Shown in pieces: positions 6,050 to 12,562 of a DNA stretch of 14,611 bases. Origin of the DNA: JAVBNC01 sp031551765. GTDB taxonomy: Bacteria; Desulfobacterota; Desulfovibrionia; Desulfovibrionales; Desulfovibrionaceae. The first letter of the stretch is position 1; every line of letters begins with the position of its first letter. The position numbers and the translations under genes were made by a program. The stretch spans positions 1-14,611 of the forward strand of contig JAVBNC010000061.1 in the NCBI GenBank assembly GCA_031551765.1, written 5' to 3'. Below the pieces are notes generated by a model that was not told the DNA's origin, made no database searches, and saw nothing but the letters and a program-made list of their open reading frames with translations.

Positions 6050-7240
6050 CTATGGCATACCTCTGCCCGGGTCCGCCGGGGGCAGTGTCTGCTCCACGGG
6101 CGGCAGCGGGGGTACGGGCGGCGGCGTGGAGGGGCTGAGCACGGGCGGGGCCGTGTAAGGCCTTTCCAGCATGGAAGGCATGGGCACCACGGAATCCACG
6201 GGCCCGGTCTGCTCGGGCGCGGGCTCTGCCTGCTGCGGAGTCGGGGCCGGGGCCGGGGCAACGGGCTGCGGCTGTCCGGCTGGAGTCGCGGGCGGAGTGG
6301 AGGTCGGGACGGCGGGCGGAGTAGAGGGCTGCGTGGCGGCCGGAACGCGGGGCGCGGCTGCGGGCTGTACCGGGGCCGGGCTTTGCGGGGGCGTGGCCCT
6401 GGCCGGAGCGGCTTGCCCGGGTGCGGACTGCGCGGCGGCCGGGGGACTCACGGCGGTGTCCTTTTCCCGCGCGTCCGGAGCGGGTGTGTCTTTTTGCGGG
6501 GCTTTGGGGGCGGCCTGCGTGGGCTTTTTAGCCTTGGCGGACGGGCTGCTTTTTTTCTTCGTCGGTTTTTTGGCGGGGGTGGTTTGGTACTTGGGCGTAT
6601 CCTGCAAATAGCCGCCGTCAGGGGCCGGAACCACCGTAACGGAGGGCGCGGGCTGCACGGCCGGGGTGGGAGGCGATGCGGGCTGGGCCGCGCCGGGCGC
6701 GGAGCCGAGCGGGGTCACCCCCACATCTGCCGGGCGGGACGAAGCATAGGGGGCGTTGGAGCCGCCGCAAACCTCGGGAGCCGTGATGTGGGCGTAGAAA
6801 ACCGCCACGGCGTCCTCGCAGCCCCGGCGCTTGTAGAGGTGGCTCCACTGCTTTTTGCACCAGGCCTGGTGGTCTTCAATAATCAGATCGCGGTTGAGTT
6901 CCACGGCATAGAGCGCGTCAAAGCATTCCTGGCGCGAGGTAAAGACCTTGTCGCGGAATTCGACGCGGCGGCGGCTTTCAGCACAGCCCTTGAAGCAGCC
7001 TTCGCGGGTCAGCGCGCCCAGGCTGCTCTGCTCGTTGCAGCGCTCCAGGCAGGCTTCGTAGGCCAGGCTGATATCGGCCAGGATGGGGCCGCTGAGGTCG
7101 TCGGGCGAGGTGGCGGAAGTGACGGGCCGCGAAGGCGTGACATAGCCTCTGTCCGTGCACGAGGCCAGAAGCGCCGGGGCGCAGAACAGCGCCAGCACGC
7201 AACAGGCACGGTATATGGATGCGAAGGGAAAACGCCGCAT
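6050..7240 (-). CDS. Putative lipoprotein with twin CX3C domain and long Pro/Ala-rich tail
   Basis: A 396-aa protein not matched to a named family. A lipoprotein signal is clear: MRRFPF, a hydrophobic core, then LASC with Cys28 as the lipidation site. Mature residues 55-160 form a helical-looking domain with eight cysteines at 64, 68, 82, 86, 106, 128, 141 and 158. The first four read CX3C-X13-CX3C. From about 165 to the end the chain is Pro/Ala/Gln-rich and probably disordered, with a basic patch KKPTKKKSS (224-232). Such a tail may span periplasm or peptidoglycan. The frame is open for 32 more codons upstream, but ATG 7240 has a strong GGAGG 5-6 nt before it and gives the proper signal peptide. 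The neighbours lptD and ubiA are not diagnostic; function unknown. Confidence 0.8.
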   Translation of the reverse strand: MRRFPFASIYRACCVLALFCAPALLASCTDRGYVTPSRPVTSATSPDDLSGPILADISLAYEACLERCNEQSSLGALTREGCFKGCAESRRRVEFRDKVFTSRQECFDALYAVELNRDLIIEDHQAWCKKQWSHLYKRRGCEDAVAVFYAHITAPEVCGGSNAPYASSRPADVGVTPLGSAPGAAQPASPPTPAVQPAPSVTVVPAPDGGYLQDTPKYQTTPAKKPTKKKSSPSAKAKKPTQAAPKAPQKDTPAPDAREKDTAVSPPAAAQSAPGQAAPARATPPQSPAPVQPAAAPRVPAATQPSTPPAVPTSTPPATPAGQPQPVAPAPAPTPQQAEPAPEQTGPVDSVVPMPSMLERPYTAPPVLSPSTPPPVPPLPPVEQTLPPADPGRGMP

Positions 7241-7377
7241 GAGTCCTCCGGCAGATGGGAATTCTTTTCTCTGCGAAGGAAAAATGCAAAAAATATGCCG
7301 AAAAGTCATTGATAAAATTGCCGCCGGGCGGCGCACGCGACGGCTACAGAAGTAGCTGTCGGGTCAGGAAAGGCGCT

Positions 7378-7480
7378 TCAATTAACAGTCCCGCAAGCCA
7401 CCCTGAATGGGTTCCAAGGGGCGTGCCCCTTGGCGGGTGCAGGGCAGGGCCCTGCTGCGATTTTTCATTGGCTTCGACAA
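7378..7480. repeat. TTGTCGAAGCCA repeat, copy C (short unit 1, inverted, partial)
   Basis: Inverted short unit 1 occupies 7399-7480. It reads ACCCTGAATGGG (7400-7411), a palindrome CCAAGGGGC/GCCCCTTGG, GCAGGGC/GCCCTGC arms, then TTGGCTTCGACAA at 7468-7480. Just left of it, CAATTAACAGTC (7379-7393 region) resembles the inner part of a unit 2 tip (CAATTAAGAGTC). That suggests a composite copy that lost unit 2 and the centre by deletion. The outer tip touches the lptD stop codon (TAA at 7481-7483) without a single spacer base. Confidence 0.75.
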
Positions 7481-9832
7481 TTAATCCCCAATGCCCTTAA
7501 GCACCACCATCATCTGGTAGTGTTCCTCGCCGGTGTCCTTGCTGGCCCGGGCGATGAGCTTGAAGCACTGGTGGGTGTAGATGACGTCCAGGGTCCGCTC
7601 CACTTCTTCCTTGCGCTCGTAGTCGTAGCGGTAGACGGTGCGTAGCGACAGGGGGCCGTAAACGTTCAGGTTGCCCTGCACGATCAGCGAGTTGATGTCG
7701 TAGTCACGGGTACGCAGGTACTCGTCGATTTTCCTGCGCATATCTATGCCCACATAGACGGAACCCCGGGAAGGGTAGCTCAGGCTGATGCCGTGGTCCT
7801 GCCGGGTCATGTCGTTGAGGTACGGCGACCAGTACAGGCGGTTGATAAGGTAGAGATAACCGTCCAGGCTGGTAATGGATTCCAGGCTGATGTCCGAATA
7901 GGGGCGGCGCGGGTAGCGGTCCAGCTCGTCGTTGCGGTTGGCTTCGCGGATATCGTAGGTCTGCTCCAGCTTGAGGCGCAGCACTTCCAGGTAGTCCGTG
8001 CTCATGGTGGGCACCGGGGGCTGGCCCGGTTTTTCAGGCTTGCCCGCCGTCACCACCTGCCGCTTGCGGGTCAGGATGTTGGTGATGGAATAGGTCAGCT
8101 CGTTGTGGGGCCGGATGCGGTCCTCGTCGCTGTACTTGGGGTTTTTGTCCTGGTCTTCGTTGGGAATGTTGCGGTAGCCCAGGCGCGGCTGCACGGTGTG
8201 GCGTATGGCGGTCCAGCGGCTCTGGCCCATGGTGGCGTTGCTGACGGCCAGCGGTGCGGGGCTGAGCGGGAAGACGCGCATGAACTCCATGGAACCCACG
8301 CTTTCGAATTCCGGCAGGGTGCGCGAGTCCCCGCTTTGGCGGGGGCTGTTATCCCCGTTTTCCCCGCTGTGGGAGGAGTTTTCCGTGTCGTACACGGTCT
8401 GGCGCAGGCCCGCCGTGGTAATGATGGAGCCGTAGCGCCCGTTGATGGGCAGCGAGACCGCCGGGGCCACTTCGTAGCGCGCGCCGCGCGTGCCGTTGCG
8501 GCGATACATATAGCCCGCTTCCGCGCTGGCGGCTATTTCCAGGGGCAGGCCCTGGACCAGGGCGCCCTTGTACAGGTAGGCGTCGGCCACGGGCAACTGC
8601 TGCACCGTGGGGTCCGAGGCCAGCGGCTTGTTGCCGTGCCCCAGGTCCTGGTTCTGGGTGTAGTTGGCGGAAAGGTACACACCGGCCCGGTCCCAGTCCC
8701 GGAACAGCATCAGGCCGCTTTTGCGGTCCTGGTCCCGTTCGGCCAGGTCGCGGTGGAAGAACTGGTACAGCTCGTTCCGGCTTTGCGAATAGCCCGAATA
8801 GCCGCCTTTGAACTCGTGCAGGTAGTTCTGGTCGGAAACGTAGTCCACGTCCGCGCGCACGCGCCATTTAGGGTCGCCCAGGTTGCCTTCGTACATGCCG
8901 CGCAGCCAGTAGCGGTCCGCGTTGGTGCGCACCAGCCCGTCGCTGGAGTTGACCGGGTCGTCGGAATCTTTGGCAACGGTCTTGGCGTCCGACAGGTAGT
9001 CCCCGCGCAGCCAGAAGGCCTCTCGCGCGGAGGGCCGGGAGCGGTATTCCAAGCCGTGCATGAAGCCGCGCTTTTCCATGACGTATTCGTTAATGGTCAG
9101 GTCGCGGCTGCTGTCTATGGCCCAGAAATAGGGCTGGTTGTAGTACACGCCCTTGCGGTTGCTGGTGCCGAATTCCGGCGGCAGAAAGCCGGACTGGCGG
9201 TCTTTTTTGGCCGGGATCATCAGCCAGGGCGTAAAGCCCACGGCCTGGTCCATGACCTGCAGGCTGGAACGCCACAGCTGCGCGTAGCCGTCTATTTCCA
9301 CCACCGCGTCTTCCGCGGTAATGGACCAGGCGGGCACGTCGCCGTCGCAGGCCGTGATTTTGGCCTTCTTGAAGGTGTAGACGTCGCCCCAGTGTTTATT
9401 GATGCGGTCCCCGGCAAAATAAATGTGGGGCCCGTCCATGAAAATTTCGCCCTTTTTCAGCCAGCCCACCCGGCTGCGCAGGTCGAACTCCGCCTCTTCC
9501 GCCTTCAGGTCGTCCTTGCCCATGCGGGCGGAGACGTTGCCCTTGAGAAACACCCACTTGGTGGCCATGTAGTAGCGGGCGTAGTCGGCTTTCAGGTATT
9601 CGTCGCCCCGGCGCAGCACCACGTTGCCCTGGGCTTCCAGCACTTCGCTGTCGTTGAGCGAGGTGACTTTGTCCGCGGTCAGGTTCCAGGTGACGGCCTT
9701 GTCGTCTTCCGTTTTCATGGTCAGGGCGCTGGCAAGGGCGCTTTCCGCCTGGGCCAGGGCGAAAAGCAAAAGGAAAAGCGCGAGAATCGTGCGTGTCCGG
9801 CGGGAAAACGGCGTGGGTGCCGCGCGCTTCAT
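7481..9832 (-). CDS. lptD: LPS-assembly outer membrane protein LptD
   Basis: A 783-aa outer-membrane beta-barrel that receives LPS from the Lpt bridge and inserts it, with LptE, into the outer leaflet. Residues 1-35 are a Sec signal (hydrophobic core ILALFLLLFALAQAE, cleavage near ALASA). An OstA/LptA-like jellyroll follows (about 45-160, with VLEAQGNVVLRRGDEYLKAD), then the LptD barrel domain with the family block WLMIPAKKDRQSGFLPPEFG (203-222). The whole protein has only two cysteines, Cys162 (ITACDGD) and Cys756 (HQCFKL). They correspond to the E. coli interdomain disulfide positions Cys173 and Cys725. The frame is open 40 codons further up, but ATG 9832 gives the signal peptide. The ribosome site is weak. 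The stop codon abuts repeat copy C. The gene is divergent from alr. Confidence 0.93.
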   Translation of the reverse strand: MKRAAPTPFSRRTRTILALFLLLFALAQAESALASALTMKTEDDKAVTWNLTADKVTSLNDSEVLEAQGNVVLRRGDEYLKADYARYYMATKWVFLKGNVSARMGKDDLKAEEAEFDLRSRVGWLKKGEIFMDGPHIYFAGDRINKHWGDVYTFKKAKITACDGDVPAWSITAEDAVVEIDGYAQLWRSSLQVMDQAVGFTPWLMIPAKKDRQSGFLPPEFGTSNRKGVYYNQPYFWAIDSSRDLTINEYVMEKRGFMHGLEYRSRPSAREAFWLRGDYLSDAKTVAKDSDDPVNSSDGLVRTNADRYWLRGMYEGNLGDPKWRVRADVDYVSDQNYLHEFKGGYSGYSQSRNELYQFFHRDLAERDQDRKSGLMLFRDWDRAGVYLSANYTQNQDLGHGNKPLASDPTVQQLPVADAYLYKGALVQGLPLEIAASAEAGYMYRRNGTRGARYEVAPAVSLPINGRYGSIITTAGLRQTVYDTENSSHSGENGDNSPRQSGDSRTLPEFESVGSMEFMRVFPLSPAPLAVSNATMGQSRWTAIRHTVQPRLGYRNIPNEDQDKNPKYSDEDRIRPHNELTYSITNILTRKRQVVTAGKPEKPGQPPVPTMSTDYLEVLRLKLEQTYDIREANRNDELDRYPRRPYSDISLESITSLDGYLYLINRLYWSPYLNDMTRQDHGISLSYPSRGSVYVGIDMRRKIDEYLRTRDYDINSLIVQGNLNVYGPLSLRTVYRYDYERKEEVERTLDVIYTHQCFKLIARASKDTGEEHYQMMVVLKGIGD

Positions 9833-10012
9833 GATGGCCCCAATCTTCAATGTTGAATGTGGCGGAGGAACAACGTACAGAAACCAAAACGCTCCGCCGG
9901 GAAAGCAGGGCGCAGCGGCCCGCTCCGGCTCGCCCCCGTGAAGGCCGGGCAAACCGTAACGATTTCTCCTAACACAGCTTCTCCTTTGCGGTAAAGCCCT
10001 CCTGATGCGGCA

Positions 10013-10040
10013 AAGTTCCCTTGATCCGCGCGGGTCAAGG
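10013..10040. promoter_or_regulatory. Palindrome plus GGAACTT motif in the lptD-alr divergent region
   Basis: CCTTGATCCG (10019-10028) and CGGGTCAAGG (10031-10040) form a palindrome with one wobble and a 2-bp centre, more like a dimer operator than an RNA hairpin. Overlapping its left end on the minus strand is GGAACTT (10019-10013), identical to the -35 core of sigma-E promoters, which control lptD in E. coli. No matching -10 is seen at the right distance. A second palindrome, TTTTCTAGAAAA, lies at 10051-10062. The divergent spacer (9833-10109) holds no gene. Confidence 0.3.
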
Positions 10041-10109
10041 AAATCACGTTTTTTCTAGAAAATTTCCAGATAGCCGCGCCACAGCAACGGCGCTAAAGAG
10101 ACGGGACTT

Positions 10110-11288
10110 ATGGCAGCGTACGACGGGTATTGCGGAACCATCATCCATCTGGATCATCTGCGCCACAACTGGGCTTTGCTGCGAAAAGCGGCGGGCGATT
10201 CCCCTTCCGGAGGCGCCTGGCCCGCGCTGATGGCGGTCATCAAGGCGGACGCCTACGGCCACGGCCTGGCTCAAGTGGCTAAAACCCTTGCCGCCGAAGG
10301 CGCGCGAGCCTTTGCCGTGGGCAGCGCGCGGGAAGGCGCCCGTCTGGACAAGGCGCTTCCTTCCCTGCGCCAAAGCGGGGCGCGCATTCTTGCGCTGCTT
10401 GGCTTGCAGAACAGGCAGGACGCCCGTCTGACCCTGGCCCACGGCCTGGTGCCCCTGCTGCACCGGCCGGACCAGATCGACCTGCTCGTGGCCCAGGTTC
10501 CCGCGAAAACCACTGTGCCGGTGGCCGTCAAGGTCAACACGGGCATGTCCCGCCTGGGTTTCGGCCAGCACGACATCCCCGCGCTGCTGGAGCGTTTGCG
10601 CGCTACGCCCTGCCTGCTCCCCACGCTTTTGCTCTCCCATCTCGCCAGTGCGGACAGCCCGGAAGCGGCCGCCGCTACCCGCGCCCAGGCCGCCTTGTTT
10701 GCGGAAATACTGGCCGCGTTCCGGGCCGTGTGGCCGGATATGGCCCCCTCCCTGGCCAATTCCCCCGGCTTTCTGCTCCCCAGGGATACTTTACCCCTGC
10801 CGCCCGGCAACGTGGGCAGACCGGGTTTTACCCTTTACGGCGGCAATCCCTTTTCCGGCACTTCCCTTGCGCGCCTGGGCCAGGATTTCCTGCCGGTCAT
10901 GGAAGCCAGAGCCCCGGTGTTGGAGCTGCGCGACATCGGCCCCGGCACGGCCGTCAGTTACGGCGGCACCTTTGTGGCCTCCCGGCCCATGCGCGTGGCC
11001 GTGGTGGGCGCGGGCTACAGCGACGGGGTCAGCCGTTCGCTTTCCGGCAAGGGCGTCGTCTGCATCCGGGGCACGCGCGCGCCCGTTCTGGGCCGGGTCT
11101 GCATGCAGATGTTCATGGTGGACGCCAGCCCCGTGCCCGGCATACGCGTGGGCGACCACGCCTATATTTTGGGCGGCCAGGGGCCGGAAGCCGTAACCCC
11201 GGACGAACTGGCCGCCGCCTGGGGCACCATCCCCTACGAAGTGTTCTGCACGCTGGGTAAAGCGAACCGTAAATATACGGGGCGGTAG
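10110..11288 (+). CDS. alr: Alanine racemase
   Basis: A 392-aa PLP enzyme (fold type III) that interconverts L- and D-alanine for peptidoglycan synthesis. The PLP lysine is in AVIKADAYGHG (Lys45). The barrel motif KVNTGMSRLGF is at 141-151 and RPGFTLYGG at 237-245. The C-terminal domain carries the catalytic tyrosine in GAGYSDGVSR (Tyr303) and the conserved GRVCMQMFMVD (328-338). Length fits the family. ATG 10110 is the first in-frame start, with a modest GGGAC site 5 nt upstream. The gene is transcribed away from lptD. Repeat copy D begins 10 nt after the TAG stop, so the transcript probably ends in or beyond the repeat. I found no canonical promoter, though the palindromes at 10019-10062 are candidates for control. 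Confidence 0.95.
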   Translation: MAAYDGYCGTIIHLDHLRHNWALLRKAAGDSPSGGAWPALMAVIKADAYGHGLAQVAKTLAAEGARAFAVGSAREGARLDKALPSLRQSGARILALLGLQNRQDARLTLAHGLVPLLHRPDQIDLLVAQVPAKTTVPVAVKVNTGMSRLGFGQHDIPALLERLRATPCLLPTLLLSHLASADSPEAAAATRAQAALFAEILAAFRAVWPDMAPSLANSPGFLLPRDTLPLPPGNVGRPGFTLYGGNPFSGTSLARLGQDFLPVMEARAPVLELRDIGPGTAVSYGGTFVASRPMRVAVVGAGYSDGVSRSLSGKGVVCIRGTRAPVLGRVCMQMFMVDASPVPGIRVGDHAYILGGQGPEAVTPDELAAAWGTIPYEVFCTLGKANRKYTGR

Positions 11289-11298
11289 AAAGGCAATT

Positions 11299-11454
11299 TT
11301 GTCGAAGCCAATTAAGAGTGAAGCAGGGCGCAATGCGGCACGTCCTGTGCCGCCCCCTACGGGCGTCGCTGGCGCTCCGTGCACAACCGCCTCCTGCGGT
11401 TGTGAGATCCCTGCACCCGCCAAGGGCTGGCGCCCCTGGACCCCATTCAGGGTG
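11299..11454. repeat. TTGTCGAAGCCA repeat, copy D (single long unit 1)
   Basis: TTGTCGAAGCCAATTAAGAG starts at 11299 and the unit ends in CCCCATTCAGGGTGA at about 11454. The length (156 bp) equals that of unit 1 in copy A. The cassette (about 11331-11408) has hairpins GGCAC-GTCCT-GTGCC (11337-11351) and CACAACCGC-CTCCT-GCGGTTGTG (11382-11404). It sits within the GCAGGGC/CCCTGC hairpin that is intact in the short copies. No unit 2 or far tip follows, so this is a solitary or truncated copy, 10 nt behind the alr stop. Confidence 0.8.
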
Positions 11455-11493
11455 ACTATAAAGAAGGGTGCGCGTCTGCCGTTCTGCTGATTC

Positions 11494-11568
11494 GGGCCGT
11501 CCTGGCCCTCACCCCTTCGGGGCGCCGGGGAGGACCCCGGCGGGCAATTCCGCTATCCTGCGGAATTG
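11494..11568. repeat. Diverged relative of the cassette found in copies A and D
   Basis: In the same order as the cassette it has GGGCC-GTCCT-GGCCC (11494-11508), a CCCCTTCGGGG element (11512-11522) and CAATTCCGC-TATCCT-GCGGAATTG (11545-11568). An extra GCCGGGG-AGGA-CCCCGGC hairpin lies at 11524-11541. Loop bases are shared with copies A and D while the stems differ but still pair. Flanking TTGTCGAAGCCA tips are absent. Homology is by eye and moderate. Confidence 0.5.
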
Positions 11569-11890
11569 TCGCGCCACGGCGCTCACATACTGGCGGGTGA
11601 CGATGTAATGAGCTGAAAAGGCGGAACCGTGGTTGTGCGGTAGCTCCTTATCAACGGGAAACGTCTTTCCCCAGCGTCAGCACAACCCGCCCCACAGGGC
11701 GTGGGGCTGCGGAGCGGCGGGGAATCAGAACAATAGAGGATTAAGGGCGCCGAGCCGGCGGTCGCGCCCGCCGGCGGCTTGCACGCCCTGCATAACATCC
11801 CGCCGCGAGAGGCCGTGTCCGCCAGGACGGCGGATCGGCCGTCATCCGAAGCGGACGTTTTCCCCTTCCCTTGGCCGGCGGCGGCATTCT
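11569..11890. other. Gene-free stretch with a chain of stem-loops upstream of the rpsF promoter
   Basis: No ORF here looks real: the open minus-strand frame at 11583-11798 resembles no family and overlaps hairpins. Stable stem-loops are GCCCCAC-AGGGC-GTGGGGC (11689-11707), GCCGGCGG-TCGCGC-CCGCCGGC (11754-11775) and a two-tier hairpin GGCCG/CGGCC around TCCGCC-AGGAC-GGCGGA (11811-11840). Together with 11494-11568 this makes about seven hairpins in 350 bp. A structured non-coding RNA is possible. tmRNA, RNase P, SRP and tRNA signatures were looked for and not seen. Confidence 0.4.
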
Positions 11891-11894
11891 CCCC

Positions 11895-11923
11895 TTGACA
11901 TGCCTTCTGAGGCCGTCTATAAC
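11895..11923 (+). promoter_or_regulatory. Sigma-70 promoter of the rpsF-rpsR-rplI operon
   Basis: TTGACA (11895-11900) is separated by exactly 17 bp from TATAAC (11918-11923), a perfect -35 and a five-of-six -10. The predicted start of transcription is near 11930, giving a leader of about 54 nt before the rpsF ATG. This is the strongest promoter visible in the window, as expected for ribosomal proteins. Confidence 0.85.
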
Positions 11924-11938
11924 CCTTAGTTCTGCCTT

Positions 11939-11961
11939 GCTCCCGTTTGTGATGCGGGGGC
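11939..11961 (+). promoter_or_regulatory. Candidate leader hairpin (possible S6:S18 autoregulatory site)
   Basis: GCTCCCG (11939-11945) can pair with CGGGGGC (11955-11961; one G-U) around a 9-nt loop beginning TTTG. It lies in the short rpsF leader, followed by AAGGAGG. Many bacteria carry an rpsF leader motif bound by the S6:S18 complex in which a CCG trinucleotide is key. A CCG followed by TTT is present here, but in my fold it is paired rather than bulged, so the assignment is tentative. Confidence 0.3.
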
Positions 11962-11983
11962 CATAGACCACAAGGAGGATTCC

Positions 11984-12301
11984 ATGAGGAAGTTTGAAAC
12001 CCTGCTGCTCCTTTCGCCGGAGCTGGCCGCCGACGGGCGGGAGGCGCTGCTCGCCTCTCTGACCGCGGTGGTGGAGCGGGAAAAAGGCAAGATGCTCGCC
12101 GCGGACCATTGGGGAATGCGCGACCTGGCCTATCCCGTGCAAAAGCAGATGCGCGGCTATTACGTGCGTCTGGAATACGCCGCCCCCGGCGCGCTGGTGG
12201 CGGAGCTGGAACGCAATATCCGCATTGCCGACGGCATTTTCAAGTTCACCACCGTCAAGCTGGCGGACCAGGTAGAGGAGGCGGCGCAAGATGGCGTTTA
12301 A
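11984..12301 (+). CDS. rpsF: 30S ribosomal protein S6
   Basis: A 105-aa S6 protein. It begins with the typical MRKFETLLLLSPEL and contains the conserved RDLAYPVQKQMRGYYVRLEY block (46-65) and the RNIRIADGIFKF segment (77-88). S6 binds S18 and helps form the central-domain platform of the 30S subunit. AAGGAGG at 5 nt before the ATG is an ideal ribosome site. It is the first gene of the operon behind the promoter at 11895. Its last 11 nt overlap the start of rpsR, coupling translation of two proteins that bind each other. Confidence 0.97.
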   Translation: MRKFETLLLLSPELAADGREALLASLTAVVEREKGKMLAADHWGMRDLAYPVQKQMRGYYVRLEYAAPGALVAELERNIRIADGIFKFTTVKLADQVEEAAQDGV

Positions 12302-12554
12302 GAAAAAATTCACCCCCCGCCGGAAATTCTGCCGGTTCTGCGCCGACAAGGAACTGCCTCTGAATTACAAGCGCGCCGACATTCTGCGCGACTTCGTGAC
12401 GGAGCGCGGCAAGATCATCGCCCGCCGCATCACCGGGACCTGCGCCCACCATCAGCGGGCTCTGACCGTTGAAATCAAGCGCTCCCGCCAGATGGCCCTG
12501 ATGATCTACACCGCGACGCACGCCTGCGACGTCAAAAAGAAAAGCGTGCTGTAG
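12291..12554 (+). CDS. rpsR: 30S ribosomal protein S18 (zinc-type)
   Basis: An 87-aa basic S18 protein, the partner of S6 on the 30S platform. It keeps the cysteine set of the zinc-binding (C+) paralogue: KFCRFC (Cys14, Cys17) and GTCAHHQR (Cys51, His54). Many bacteria have lost these, and some encode a zinc-free copy for zinc starvation. The core YKRADILRDFVTERGKI (26-42) and ITGTCAHHQRALTVEIKRSR (47-66) are standard. The start overlaps rpsF. A ribosome-site-like AGGAGG lies about 11 nt upstream, inside rpsF. Confidence 0.97.
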   Translation: MAFKKKFTPRRKFCRFCADKELPLNYKRADILRDFVTERGKIIARRITGTCAHHQRALTVEIKRSRQMALMIYTATHACDVKKKSVL

Positions 12555-12562
12555 GAGAGGTC

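Noticed and set aside
7241..7336. Earlier start for the lipoprotein gene
   Set aside because: It would bury the lipoprotein signal peptide 32 residues inside. ATG 7240 has a strong ribosome site.
7793..9856. 687-codon plus-strand open frame opposite lptD
   Set aside because: It is the antisense of a clear lptD, with Val/Ala/His-rich composition and no domain. High GC at third positions keeps such frames open.
9833..9952. Earlier start for lptD
   Set aside because: The extension is not hydrophobic signal sequence; ATG 9832 begins a proper signal peptide.
10021..10038. FNR/CRP box (TTGAT-N4-ATCAA) in the lptD-alr spacer
   Set aside because: The half sites TTGAT and GTCAA are 8 bp apart, not 4, and one is imperfect.
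2749..11454. CRISPR-like interpretation of the repeated sequences
   Set aside because: Copies are dispersed kilobases apart, in both orientations, with no regular spacers and no cas genes.
11583..11798. 71-codon minus-strand frame upstream of rpsF
   Set aside because: It overlaps several hairpins, has no convincing ribosome site and no family resemblance.
11460..11890. tRNA, tmRNA, RNase P or SRP RNA in the gene-free region
   Set aside because: No cloverleaf with TTCGA arm, no tmRNA ends and no RNase P or SRP core motifs could be found on either strand.
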